This document shows, piece after piece, positions 1 through 6,539 of a stretch of 6,539 nucleotides of DNA. The stretch spans positions 1-6,539 of the forward strand of contig JBLRWS010000096.1 of NCBI GenBank assembly GCA_047921075.1, read 5' to 3'. Positions within the stretch are counted from its first letter, which is position 1. Each line of letters opens with the position of its first letter. A model generated the notes under the pieces. The model did no database searches and was not told where the DNA came from. It worked only from the letters and a program-made list of their open reading frames with translations. This DNA comes from JBLRWS01 sp047921075. GTDB taxonomy: Bacteria; Bacteroidota; Rhodothermia; Balneolales; Balneolaceae. Both the position numbers and the translations under genes were made by a program.

Positions 1-35
1 TCCCATCTTTTTCACCCTTTTACATGAAAGCTTCG

Positions 36-68
36 TTTTTTGGGAGGCATTGGTTTTTTTATTTTTTT
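36..68 (+). promoter_or_regulatory. possible promoter for the amidohydrolase gene
   Basis: The 105 bases ahead of the first gene are very T-rich on the plus strand, with T runs at 36-41, 54-60 and 62-68. A TTTG at 39-42 is followed 17 bases later by TATTTTTT at 60-67. The second element matches the Bacteroidota -7 consensus TAnnTTTG except at the final G. The spacing is slightly shorter than the usual 19-21 bases, and poly-T tracts produce such matches easily, so this is a weak call. I see no gene in bases 1-105. Confidence 0.3.
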
Positions 69-95
69 GATCTGTGTCGTCCACCTAAACTAAAC

Positions 96-99
96 GAGG
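96..99 (+). promoter_or_regulatory. ribosome binding site of the amidohydrolase gene
   Basis: GAGG lies six bases upstream of the ATG at 106, which is a good Shine-Dalgarno distance. It supports this start, as does the complete signal peptide that begins there. It is the only convincing Shine-Dalgarno sequence at a gene start in the window. Confidence 0.55.
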
Positions 100-105
100 T
101 TTTCT

Positions 106-3100
106 ATGAATGCTCTCTTTTCCCTTCGAGCTATCGCCCTGTCGATAGCCGGTTTTCTGCTGATCCCTGCGCTGGTTGTAGCCCAGCAGGATGCCGCCGT
201 AAATGGCGAACCCAAACCGAGCCACTCCGATCTGCCCCTGGAACCGGAGCGCTCTGTTCATCTGCAAACCGACGAGGGCTCCTGGCTTTCGGTGGATGTG
301 CACCCCTCCGGTGAAACGATCGTTTTCGACTTTATGGGCGATCTGTATGAACTCCCCATAGAGGGCGGCGATGCCGTGCAGCTCACGCACGGCATGGCGT
401 TCGATCACCATCCGCGGTACAGTCCCGACGGTTCCAGAATCGTCTTTATTTCTGACCGCAGCGGCGGGGAAAATGTATGGACGCTGGATCGCGAAACCCT
501 GGAGGCTGAATCGCTGACCCGGGGGAACAACCACCGGTGGCAATCACCGGTGTACACACCCGACGGCCAATATATTATTGCGGCTCGCGCCAATCTGCGC
601 GGCGGTGTGCACAAGCTGCGTTTGATGCATGTAGATGGCGGCAGCGGCATTGAGTTTATCGACACACCCGGCAACCTGAAAACCATCGAACCCGCGTTTG
701 GAGAAGATGACCGTTACCTCTGGTTTTCGCAGCGTACCGGCGACTGGAACTACAACGCTATTTTTCCGCAATATCAGATCGCAAAATTTGACCGCGACAC
801 TGGCGAGCGGCACACGCAAACCGCACGCATCGGATCGGCATTCCGGCCCACCCTCTCCTCCGACGGGCGCTGGTTGGTGTACGGAACCCGGCACGAAACG
901 GAAACCGGCCTGCGCATTCGTGATCTGAACAGCGGTGATGAGCGCTGGCTCGCCTTTCCGGTACAGCGCGACGATATGGAATCGAGGGCCACGCGTGATG
1001 TGCTGCCCACCATGGCCTTTACCCCCGACAACCGCCACGTCATCACCACATGGGGCGGAAAGCTCTGGCGGGTACCGATCGAAGAGGGAGCCGAAGCCAC
1101 AGAGATTCCCTTCACAATCGATACCGAGGTCCAGCTGGGTCCACGTTTGAAATTTGAGTACCCGATATCGGATGATCCGACGTTCATCGCACGTCAAATC
1201 CGCGACGGCGTTCCATCACCCGATGGCTCCCGTCTGGCGTTTACGGCACTCAACTCGGTGTATGTGATGACGCTGCCCGATGGCGAGCCGCAAAAACTGA
1301 CCGAGCTCGATCTGGTGGAGGCGTTCCCGATATGGTCGCCCGACGGCCAGTGGATCGCTTTTGCCACGTGGGATCCGGAAACCGGCGGCCACATCTACAA
1401 AAAGCGAAGCGACGGGCGGCGCAGTGCCGTTCGCCTGACCGACGAGCCCGGCTTGTATCAGGATATTGCCTGGTCTAAAACGCAGGACCGGATTGTCGCC
1501 ATTCGCGGCGACCGACGGGTTTACTATGAATCGCCCGGCCCCGGCGTGCCACTCTCCGCCGACGACCTGATATGGGTCTCATCCGATGGGGGGCCGGTGC
1601 AGTTTATCACCAGTGTGGATGGGCGCCGTAATCCCCATTTCGTGAAAGGAAACGACCGAATTTTCCTGAACCATTTCACCCGCGGGCTCATCTCCATCCG
1701 GTTCGACGGTACGGATGAGCGGCAGCATCTGGAAGTAACCGGATCCACCACCCCCGGAAGCACCTCCCCGCAGCGGGCGTCTGTCATTTTGATGGCACCG
1801 GAAGGCGATCAGGCGCTGGCGCAAATTGGAAGTGATATCTTCACGGTTACCGTACCGCGCGCCGGCGAGGCGCAACGCATCAGTGTGGCCAACCCCGACC
1901 GCGCTGCATTTCCCGCCGCCAAGCTAACCGACATTGGCGGGCAGTTCCCCACCTGGGGCTGGGACGGCCGTACGGCGCACTGGTCGCTGGGCAATGCGTT
2001 TGCCTCCTACAACCTGGACGATGCCGCCGAGCGCAAACGGGAACAGGAGCGGTACGATCGCGAGAAGAAAGAGCAGCGCGAACGCGATGAAGAGGATGAC
2101 GGTGAAGAGCCCGATAACGGCGAGGAAAACGGAGACGAAGATGCCGATGAGAATGGTGACGAGAACGACGACCGGCCGGACGATTACAAACCGGAAGAGA
2201 TGCGTATCGAAATCTCCTTTGAGCGCGATACGCCGAACGGAGTTCTGGTACTGCGAGGCGGAACTGCCATCACCATGAACGGCTACGAGATCATCGAAAA
2301 TGCCGATATTATAATTCAAAACAACCGCATTCAGGCGATCGGCGCACGGGGTGATGTGGCCATTCCCGACGGCGCAGAGATCCGTGATGTGAGCGGGCGA
2401 ACCATCATACCCGGCTTTGTGGATACCCATGCGCACGTCCGCCCGTTCCGCAATCTCCATCAGCCGCAAATCTGGTCGTTTCTGGCCAATCTGGCGTACG
2501 GTGTTACCACCCTTCGCGATCCGCAAACCGGCACAACAGACCTGCTCACCTATGCCGATCAGGTAACCGCCGGGTCCATTTTGGGCCCGCGCATCTATCA
2601 AACCGGGCCCGGTGTATTTTGGGCCGAGCAGCTGAGCGACCTCGATCACACCCGGGATGTTTTAAAACGGTACAGCGATTACTTCGATACGAAAACGATC
2701 AAAATGTATGTAGCGGGCAACCGGGAGCAGCGGCAGTGGATTTTGCAGGCCGCCAAGGAGCAGGAGCTCATGCCCACTACAGAGGGTTCGCTGGATATGA
2801 AACTGAACATGACCATGCTGATTGACGGCTATTCGGGCCAGGAACACAACTACCCCATCTCGCCGGTGTTTGAGGATGTGATCCGGGTAACGGCTGAATC
2901 AAAAATGGCCTACACTCCCACACTGTTGGTAACCTACGGCGGGCCGTGGGCCGAAAACTTCTTCTACATGACGGAAGATGCGGCGAACGATCCCAAGCTG
3001 CAGCACTTTACCCCGCGCAGCGAAATTGAGAGTAAAACGCGCCGACGGGGCGCCGGCTGGTTCCACGAAGAGGAGTATGTGATGGATCGCCAGTCCAAAA

Positions 3101-3501
3101 TCGTAAAACAGATTTACGATGCCGGTGGTATTTCGGGCGTAGGCAGCCACGGACAGTTGCAAGGGCTGGCCTATCACTGGGAACTCTGGGCCATGGCGTG
3201 GGATGATATGGACCCACACGCGGCGCTGCGCATCGCCACCATTCAGGGTGCTGAGGCGCTTGGGCTGGAGGGCGACATAGGCACGCTGGAAGCGGGCAAG
3301 CTTGCCGACCTGTTGATTCTGGAGCGCAATCCGCTCGACAATCTTCGCAACACCAACTCCATCGAAAGCGTCATGAAAAACGGCCGCCTGTACGACGGCA
3401 ACACACTGAATGAAGAGTGGCCTCGTACCCGGCCTGCCGGACGATTTTGGTTCCACGAGCCGGAGCCCGCCGGCCTGCCCGGTTTCACACCCGGCAACTA
3501 A
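106..3501 (+). CDS. exported amidohydrolase with N-terminal TolB/PD40 beta-propeller
   Basis: This 1131-residue protein is predicted to be a periplasmic or secreted metal-dependent hydrolase of the amidohydrolase superfamily (imidazolonepropionase-like branch). Its substrate is unknown; cyclic amides, peptides or similar C-N bonds are typical of relatives. Residues 1-26 form a signal peptide (basic start, hydrophobic core, Val-Val-Ala before Gln27). Residues about 60-620 hold repeated PD40/TolB blades, with SPDG-type turns near 106, 150 (TPDG), 252 (SSDG), 306, 371 and 411. Residues 642-698 form a charged linker, first Lys/Arg/Glu-rich and then almost all Asp/Glu/Asn/Gly. The TIM-barrel domain starts near 709. 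It carries the metal-binding HxH pair (H775, H777, in VDTHAHV), a candidate carboxylated lysine K866 (IKMY), H914 (QEH), and a typical C-terminal block (TIQGAEALGLEGDIGTLEAG, then KLADLLIL). The canonical strand-5 His and strand-8 Asp are not in their usual motifs; TTEG (891-894) and SHGQ (1014-1017) stand there instead, which I recall as normal for propeller-fused relatives. There is no type IX sorting domain at the C-terminus. The gene appears monocistronic, with a terminator just downstream. Confidence 0.93.
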   Translation: MNALFSLRAIALSIAGFLLIPALVVAQQDAAVNGEPKPSHSDLPLEPERSVHLQTDEGSWLSVDVHPSGETIVFDFMGDLYELPIEGGDAVQLTHGMAFDHHPRYSPDGSRIVFISDRSGGENVWTLDRETLEAESLTRGNNHRWQSPVYTPDGQYIIAARANLRGGVHKLRLMHVDGGSGIEFIDTPGNLKTIEPAFGEDDRYLWFSQRTGDWNYNAIFPQYQIAKFDRDTGERHTQTARIGSAFRPTLSSDGRWLVYGTRHETETGLRIRDLNSGDERWLAFPVQRDDMESRATRDVLPTMAFTPDNRHVITTWGGKLWRVPIEEGAEATEIPFTIDTEVQLGPRLKFEYPISDDPTFIARQIRDGVPSPDGSRLAFTALNSVYVMTLPDGEPQKLTELDLVEAFPIWSPDGQWIAFATWDPETGGHIYKKRSDGRRSAVRLTDEPGLYQDIAWSKTQDRIVAIRGDRRVYYESPGPGVPLSADDLIWVSSDGGPVQFITSVDGRRNPHFVKGNDRIFLNHFTRGLISIRFDGTDERQHLEVTGSTTPGSTSPQRASVILMAPEGDQALAQIGSDIFTVTVPRAGEAQRISVANPDRAAFPAAKLTDIGGQFPTWGWDGRTAHWSLGNAFASYNLDDAAERKREQERYDREKKEQRERDEEDDGEEPDNGEENGDEDADENGDENDDRPDDYKPEEMRIEISFERDTPNGVLVLRGGTAITMNGYEIIENADIIIQNNRIQAIGARGDVAIPDGAEIRDVSGRTIIPGFVDTHAHVRPFRNLHQPQIWSFLANLAYGVTTLRDPQTGTTDLLTYADQVTAGSILGPRIYQTGPGVFWAEQLSDLDHTRDVLKRYSDYFDTKTIKMYVAGNREQRQWILQAAKEQELMPTTEGSLDMKLNMTMLIDGYSGQEHNYPISPVFEDVIRVTAESKMAYTPTLLVTYGGPWAENFFYMTEDAANDPKLQHFTPRSEIESKTRRRGAGWFHEEEYVMDRQSKIVKQIYDAGGISGVGSHGQLQGLAYHWELWAMAWDDMDPHAALRIATIQGAEALGLEGDIGTLEAGKLADLLILERNPLDNLRNTNSIESVMKNGRLYDGNTLNEEWPRTRPAGRFWFHEPEPAGLPGFTPGN

Positions 3502-3519
3502 TCGTTGGGTTTATGCACT

Positions 3520-3549
3520 AAAAGCGCTCCATTTCGGGGCGTTTTTTTT
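3520..3549 (+). terminator. rho-independent terminator after the amidohydrolase gene
   Basis: A stem of CGCTCC (3525-3530) pairs with GGGGCG (3536-3541) with one U-G wobble around the five-base loop ATTTC. The stem can be extended by the flanking A and T runs, and it is followed by eight T residues (3542-3549). It begins 19 bases after the stop codon. On the opposite strand the same hairpin is followed by only four T residues, so it may work weakly for the convergent operon as well. The whole 72-base gap (3502-3573) holds nothing else that I can recognise. Confidence 0.85.
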
Positions 3550-3573
3550 GGCCGTTGATGCATATTCCACCGG

Positions 3574-4875
3574 TTACAAGTCCAGCGGCTGAAGCGTACT
3601 CGTATTTCGGATGAAAATAAACGCATCGTACCGTTCGGGCAGTACGGTGTCTACGTAGTTATGGGCCTCCATTTCGGGCTGGAAGGTAACCCCGATGGCG
3701 CGATGTTGGATGGGCATGCGCAGGGCATCGCGTACCCGTTCCCGCTTCAGGTTGATAAAGGCTTGTTCGTGCCCGGTGGCGGCCAGCATCGCCTCCCAGC
3801 TATCGCTGCGTGCCGGGGGTGTCTCCATCACCTGCATGGTGCCTTCCCACTCTCTGGCGGCCAGCACGGTTCCTGTGTAGGTGCCAAACCCGATGGCAAA
3901 CACCTGTTCGCGCCCCAAGTCTTCCCGCGCCAGCTGGCCGATGTTGACCGCCCCTTGCCGCTGCATGTCGGTGGCACGGGCGTCGCCAATGTGGGTGTTA
4001 TGCGCCCACACAACGCCGCGACTCCCGTCACCGTAAAAGGCCATCAGCCTCTGCACTGTTTCGTAGAAATGGGTAGCGCGGGTATTCCATGAGGCTGCAC
4101 CACGCTCCAGATTGCCCCGAAAATGCTCCTCGGCGCGAATGACCATCTTTGCGTTCTGCTTGGTGGTGAACCAGCCCCACTCGGCGGCATCGAAACCGTC
4201 CATCTCTTGTACGCTCGTGAGCACCTGTTGCATATCCTGCGAGCAGTCATCGCCAAACTGCGCCACCATCTGTATATAGTTTCGAACATCATCAAAGCGG
4301 GTCAGGCAGGAGTAGGCACGCTCTGCCTGTTCAGCTCCATCGGGATCACGATTTTCCAGAAACTGCACCACCTGCTCCATGCCCAGCCGCTTGCCGTAGA
4401 GATCGATACCGTAAAAGCCCACTTTTTCTTCCTGCGCCCGATCCATATTATACTCATAAAGCCACTCTACCAGCTCTTTCACCTCTTCATTGCGCCACAT
4501 CCAAAGCGGCCAGCGGTCCAGTGTTGCCAGGGCTGCTTCCAGCGATGCCGGCGCATTCTCTTTCTGTTTGATATACTCGTTGATGCGCGCCATGGCAGGC
4601 CAGTCTCCTTCTACGGCGATAAATTGAAATCCTTTCTCCTGAATCAGCCATTTACTGATCGCTGCCCGCCAGCTGTAAAACTCCGAGGTGCCGTGCGAGG
4701 ACTCTCCAAGCAGCACCAGCCGCTCCGGTCCAATCTCATCCAGCATCAGCGCAAGCTGCTCCACATGCTCGAACGGCTCGGCGTGGCGATCCACAATCTG
4801 TTGTTGAGCCGTGGCCGGCACACTCAGCAAGGTGCCAATCAAAATCAGAGTACATACTATGCGTGACGTATTCAT
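3574..4875 (-). CDS. exported erythromycin-esterase-family protein
   Basis: The 433-residue product belongs to the erythromycin esterase family (PF05139; EreA/EreB-type fold). Characterised members hydrolyse the macrolactone ring of erythromycin, but most environmental homologues have no known substrate. Residues 1-23 form a signal peptide (hydrophobic core, Pro-Ala-Thr-Ala before Gln24), so it is predicted to act in the periplasm. C8 lies too early for a lipobox. The conserved active-site features are present: LGESSHGTSEF with E58 and H61, R70, VEGDWP with E89, GIDLYG, and VVWAHNTHIGDA with H292 and H295, which correspond to the essential His pair near 285-289 in Ere enzymes. Length fits the family (about 400-450). 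The ATG overlaps the upstream SDR stop as ATGA and has no good Shine-Dalgarno sequence, which suggests translational coupling. Classical Ere resistance enzymes are cytoplasmic, so the signal peptide argues against calling this a macrolide-resistance gene; an exported esterase or hydrolase of unknown role is safer. Confidence 0.92.
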   Translation of the reverse strand: MNTSRIVCTLILIGTLLSVPATAQQQIVDRHAEPFEHVEQLALMLDEIGPERLVLLGESSHGTSEFYSWRAAISKWLIQEKGFQFIAVEGDWPAMARINEYIKQKENAPASLEAALATLDRWPLWMWRNEEVKELVEWLYEYNMDRAQEEKVGFYGIDLYGKRLGMEQVVQFLENRDPDGAEQAERAYSCLTRFDDVRNYIQMVAQFGDDCSQDMQQVLTSVQEMDGFDAAEWGWFTTKQNAKMVIRAEEHFRGNLERGAASWNTRATHFYETVQRLMAFYGDGSRGVVWAHNTHIGDARATDMQRQGAVNIGQLAREDLGREQVFAIGFGTYTGTVLAAREWEGTMQVMETPPARSDSWEAMLAATGHEQAFINLKRERVRDALRMPIQHRAIGVTFQPEMEAHNYVDTVLPERYDAFIFIRNTSTLQPLDL

Positions 4876-5756
4876 ATCAAATGGGAATCTTTTTTTGCGG
4901 TTATAGGGTGGGCTGCCTTCTGCACAAGCTCTTCGCTAATGTGCCACAACTCCCGGCAGGCATCGTCATCATCGGCCGCTTTTACCGACGGTTTCACCGG
5001 TTTTTTCTTCACAAAATAGCGACCCGAGTGGGTTTCGATACCGGGTTCGGTGCAGAGATAGATCGTTGTCTCCGCCCCTTTTTCGGGAGAGATCATAAAC
5101 CATCGAATCAGGTTGAACAGTTTTCCGAACAGAGAATCGGAATCGGCTGCAAAGTTGCTATTCACTACGCCCGGGTGCAGGCTGTACGTTGTGACGGGGT
5201 CATCCTCCAATACCTTGTGCAGGTGATGGGTAAACATCATGTTATACAGCTTCGAGTTGCCGTACGCTTTCATGGCGCTGTAGCCGGTTTCCATCTGCAG
5301 GTTATCAGGATCGTACTCGCCGTAGCGGTGAGCATCCGATGCCACGTTCACCACACGCGACTTCGGTGTTGCTTTCAGCAGCGGCACCAGTTCGCGGGTC
5401 AGCAGAAAATAGCCCAGGTGATTTACGGCAAAGGTTAGCTCCAGGCCGTCGGCACTTAGGGTACGGTTTCCATCAGGCAGAAAGCCGGCGTTGTTTACCA
5501 GCCGGTCCAGCCGCGAATACCGCTCCCGAATGGTGGCCGCTGCGGCGGTAATTTGCTGCATATCGGCCATATCGCAGATCACAATGTCGGCCCGCTCTTT
5601 TCCATTTTCATCCGTAAAACGGTCGCGTGCGGCTTCGGCTTTGTCGCGGTTCCGGCATACCATTACCACGTGAAAGCCTTGCCCATAGAGCGCTTTGGCG
5701 GTTACGTATCCTATTCCGGAATTGGCTCCGGTAATCACGGCAATCGGTTGGGTCAT
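4872..5756 (-). CDS. SDR family NAD(P)-dependent oxidoreductase (retinol-dehydrogenase-like)
   Basis: This 294-residue cytoplasmic protein is a classical short-chain dehydrogenase/reductase with a Rossmann fold. Numbered from MTQPIAVITG, it shows the cofactor loop TGANSGIG (9-16), an Arg after strand 2 (CRN, R35) that favours NADP(H), D62 for adenine binding, NNAG (88-91), and the full catalytic tetrad N112, S140, Y165 and K169 (YGNSK). The sequence style (CRN, FAVNHLGYFLLT, SLHPGVVNSNF) resembles the retinol dehydrogenase/WW-oxidoreductase-like group. Such enzymes reduce or oxidise carbonyl/alcohol groups on lipophilic substrates; the actual substrate is unknown. An in-frame ATG at 5813 would add 19 residues (Lys/Pro/His-rich, no family similarity that I recognise), so the internal ATG is preferred because the fold begins there. 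It is the first gene of a two-gene operon, and its TGA overlaps the next ATG. The tail is Lys-rich (KKKPVKPSVK) and ends with an A7 run. Confidence 0.93.
   Translation of the reverse strand: MTQPIAVITGANSGIGYVTAKALYGQGFHVVMVCRNRDKAEAARDRFTDENGKERADIVICDMADMQQITAAAATIRERYSRLDRLVNNAGFLPDGNRTLSADGLELTFAVNHLGYFLLTRELVPLLKATPKSRVVNVASDAHRYGEYDPDNLQMETGYSAMKAYGNSKLYNMMFTHHLHKVLEDDPVTTYSLHPGVVNSNFAADSDSLFGKLFNLIRWFMISPEKGAETTIYLCTEPGIETHSGRYFVKKKPVKPSVKAADDDDACRELWHISEELVQKAAHPITAKKDSHLI
4890..4896 (-). other. A7 homopolymer in a potential -1 slippery configuration
   Basis: On the minus strand the SDR frame reads gcA AAA AAA Gat, so the last base of an Ala codon and two Lys codons make the heptamer A_AAA_AAA. 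A -1 slip leads into the frame of the downstream esterase-family gene with no stop before its ATG (codons aga ttc cca ttt gat atg). I see no obvious strong stimulatory stem-loop immediately downstream. The run is a fact of the sequence; any recoding is speculation. Confidence 0.25.
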
Positions 5757-5890
5757 GGTCGGTTTGGGTTGATGGTGGTTGAGTTTGGCCTTCGGGCCGG
5801 TACCTGAGTACACAACGGGCTGCCCTGCAATATCATTTTGATAAACCTTAGAGGCAAGTCGATCGTTACCGTGCCGCAGTTGCTTCCTTA
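5757..5890. promoter_or_regulatory. divergent intergenic region between the SDR operon and the methyltransferase gene
   Basis: This 134-base spacer should hold promoters for both divergent transcripts. It contains a perfect inverted repeat, TATCA-TTT-TGATA (5831-5843), which could be a small operator. For the minus strand a weak sigma70-like pair can be drawn: TTGCCT (5857-5852) and GATATT (5834-5829) with 17 bases between, each matching four of six consensus bases. No convincing Bacteroidota TTTG/TAnnTTTG pair is seen on either strand. No small open reading frame with coding character is apparent. Confidence 0.35.
5831..5843. repeat. 13-base perfect inverted repeat, candidate operator
   Basis: TATCA and TGATA flank a three-base T spacer, 74 bases upstream of the SDR start and 47 bases upstream of the methyltransferase start. 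It overlaps the weak -10 candidate for the SDR operon, which is where a repressor would be expected to bind. The half-sites are short and AT-rich, so chance is a real possibility. Confidence 0.3.
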
Positions 5891-6539
5891 ATGGAACATT
5901 CCTACTCTCTGTTTCGGTTCAATCACAAACCAAAAGTCAACACCAACTATATGAGCTGCTGCGGACACTGCCGCGATGCCGGTAACTTTTTTGATCAGCG
6001 AACCGCCCGCCGGGAGATGAAACGCTACAAACGCCGCGGGCCGGAGGCCTCCACTCAAAAATTGATAGATGCCATCGCGGAGGAGACAGTTGAGGGGCTC
6101 ACGCTGCTTGATGTGGGCGGCGGCATCGGGGCCATTCCGTTTGAACTGTTTAACAAAGGATTGGCTAAAGCGGTGAATGTGGATGCCTCCGGCGCCTACC
6201 AAACGGCAGCCATGAAAGAGGCAACGGAGCGCGGCCTGCAAGACCGGACCGCCTACCATTTTGGCGATGCGGTTGAACTGGTGCCTCATCGTTCCCCGGC
6301 CGACATCGTCACGCTGGACCGGGTTATCTGCTGCTACCCCGACTATCAGGCTCTTTTGGAGAGTACGCTGCCCAAAGCGAAGCGGTGGTACGGATTGGTG
6401 TTCCCAAAAGAGAATGGACTTACCAAAGTCGGAGTCCGCCTTGTAAACAGCTGGTTTTGGTTGAAACGGAGTGAATTCCGCACATTTATCCACCCCACCC
6501 AATCGGTAGAGCAGATCATCCGCAGCCACGGCTTTGAGC
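5891..6539 (+). CDS. class I SAM-dependent methyltransferase, 3' end outside the window
   Basis: The frame is open from the ATG at 5891 to the right edge (216 codons plus one base), so the C-terminus is missing. Comparable proteins are, from memory, about 215-240 residues, so only a short tail should be absent. It shows SAM motif I, LLDVGGGIG (72-80), an acidic residue after strand 2 (D98 in VNVDAS) for the ribose hydroxyls, GD at 125-126, and a distinctive block DIVTLDRVICCYPD (138-151). An N-terminal CCxxC cluster (C23, C24, C27), then FFD and a basic KRYKRRGP segment, precede the fold. These features match a bacterial family loosely related to, and sometimes annotated as, Mg-protoporphyrin O-methyltransferase. 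No chlorophyll gene is near, so the substrate is best left open. The start is uncertain: no Shine-Dalgarno sequence precedes 5891, and an in-frame ATG at 5951 (M21) lies just before the Cys cluster. It is divergent from the SDR operon. Confidence 0.85.
   Translation, partial: MEHSYSLFRFNHKPKVNTNYMSCCGHCRDAGNFFDQRTARREMKRYKRRGPEASTQKLIDAIAEETVEGLTLLDVGGGIGAIPFELFNKGLAKAVNVDASGAYQTAAMKEATERGLQDRTAYHFGDAVELVPHRSPADIVTLDRVICCYPDYQALLESTLPKAKRWYGLVFPKENGLTKVGVRLVNSWFWLKRSEFRTFIHPTQSVEQIIRSHGFE

Noticed and set aside
1924..2649. Minus-strand open frame of 241 residues with a long hydrophobic, membrane-like stretch
   Set aside because: It lies wholly antisense to the amidohydrolase gene. The hydrophobic stretch is exactly opposite the acidic linker, because GAN codons read backwards as NTC codons (Phe, Leu, Ile, Val). 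It is a shadow.
4852..4854. Cys8 of the esterase-family signal peptide as a lipoprotein cysteine
   Set aside because: It lies before the hydrophobic core and not at its end, and a normal signal peptidase I site (Ala-Thr-Ala before Gln24) is present.
4123..4866. Plus-strand open frame of 247 residues
   Set aside because: It is antisense to the esterase-family gene, whose signal peptide and catalytic motifs are clear. It has no recognisable domain and no ribosome binding site.
4863..5438. Plus-strand open frame of 191 residues
   Set aside because: It is antisense to the SDR gene, which has a full set of family motifs; the composition is that of a shadow frame.
5787..5798. GGCC-TTCG-GGCC mini-hairpin in the divergent spacer
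   Set aside because: The stem has only four strong pairs, there is no T run, and it sits in the SDR leader. It is too small to support a riboswitch or terminator call.
5757..5813. Nineteen-residue N-terminal extension of the SDR from an upstream ATG
   Set aside because: The extension has no signal peptide character and no family similarity, and the Rossmann fold begins right at the internal Met; neither start has a convincing ribosome binding site.
5888..6529. Minus-strand open frame of 213 residues at the right edge
   Set aside because: The plus strand encodes a methyltransferase with clear SAM-binding motifs over the same bases, left open at the window end. The minus frame has no recognisable domain.

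Overview
The window reads as ordinary chromosomal DNA of a bacterium that is probably in the Bacteroidota/Rhodothermota-Balneolota group. This rests on protein style: a secreted fusion of a TolB-type propeller and an amidohydrolase, a secreted erythromycin-esterase-family protein, and weak or absent Shine-Dalgarno sequences at most starts. The taxonomy is an inference; there is no rRNA or other marker gene. Base composition is moderately GC-rich and looks even across the genes, with no IS element, phage gene, CRISPR array, tRNA or long repeat, so I see no sign of recent transfer.

Layout. Bases 1-105 are a T-rich leader that probably carries a promoter. Bases 106-3501 (+) encode a 1131-residue exported protein with an N-terminal PD40/TolB-like beta-propeller, a very acidic linker and a C-terminal metal-dependent amidohydrolase. 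A rho-independent terminator (3520-3549) follows in the 72-base gap before the convergent unit. On the minus strand, an SDR oxidoreductase (5756 down to 4872) and a secreted erythromycin-esterase-family protein (4875 down to 3574) form a two-gene operon whose stop and start overlap as ATGA. A 134-base divergent spacer (5757-5890) separates this operon from a plus-strand class I SAM-dependent methyltransferase (from 5891), which runs off the right edge.

Functionally, two of the four products carry signal peptides and should act in the periplasm or outside the cell (amidohydrolase and esterase-family hydrolase). The other two are predicted cytoplasmic enzymes (SDR and methyltransferase). No single pathway ties them together, and the substrates of all four are unknown. 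I find no clearly new biological system. The observation I would check first is a run of seven A residues in the SDR reading frame, 15 bases before the start codon of the esterase-family gene. A -1 slip there would join the two proteins.
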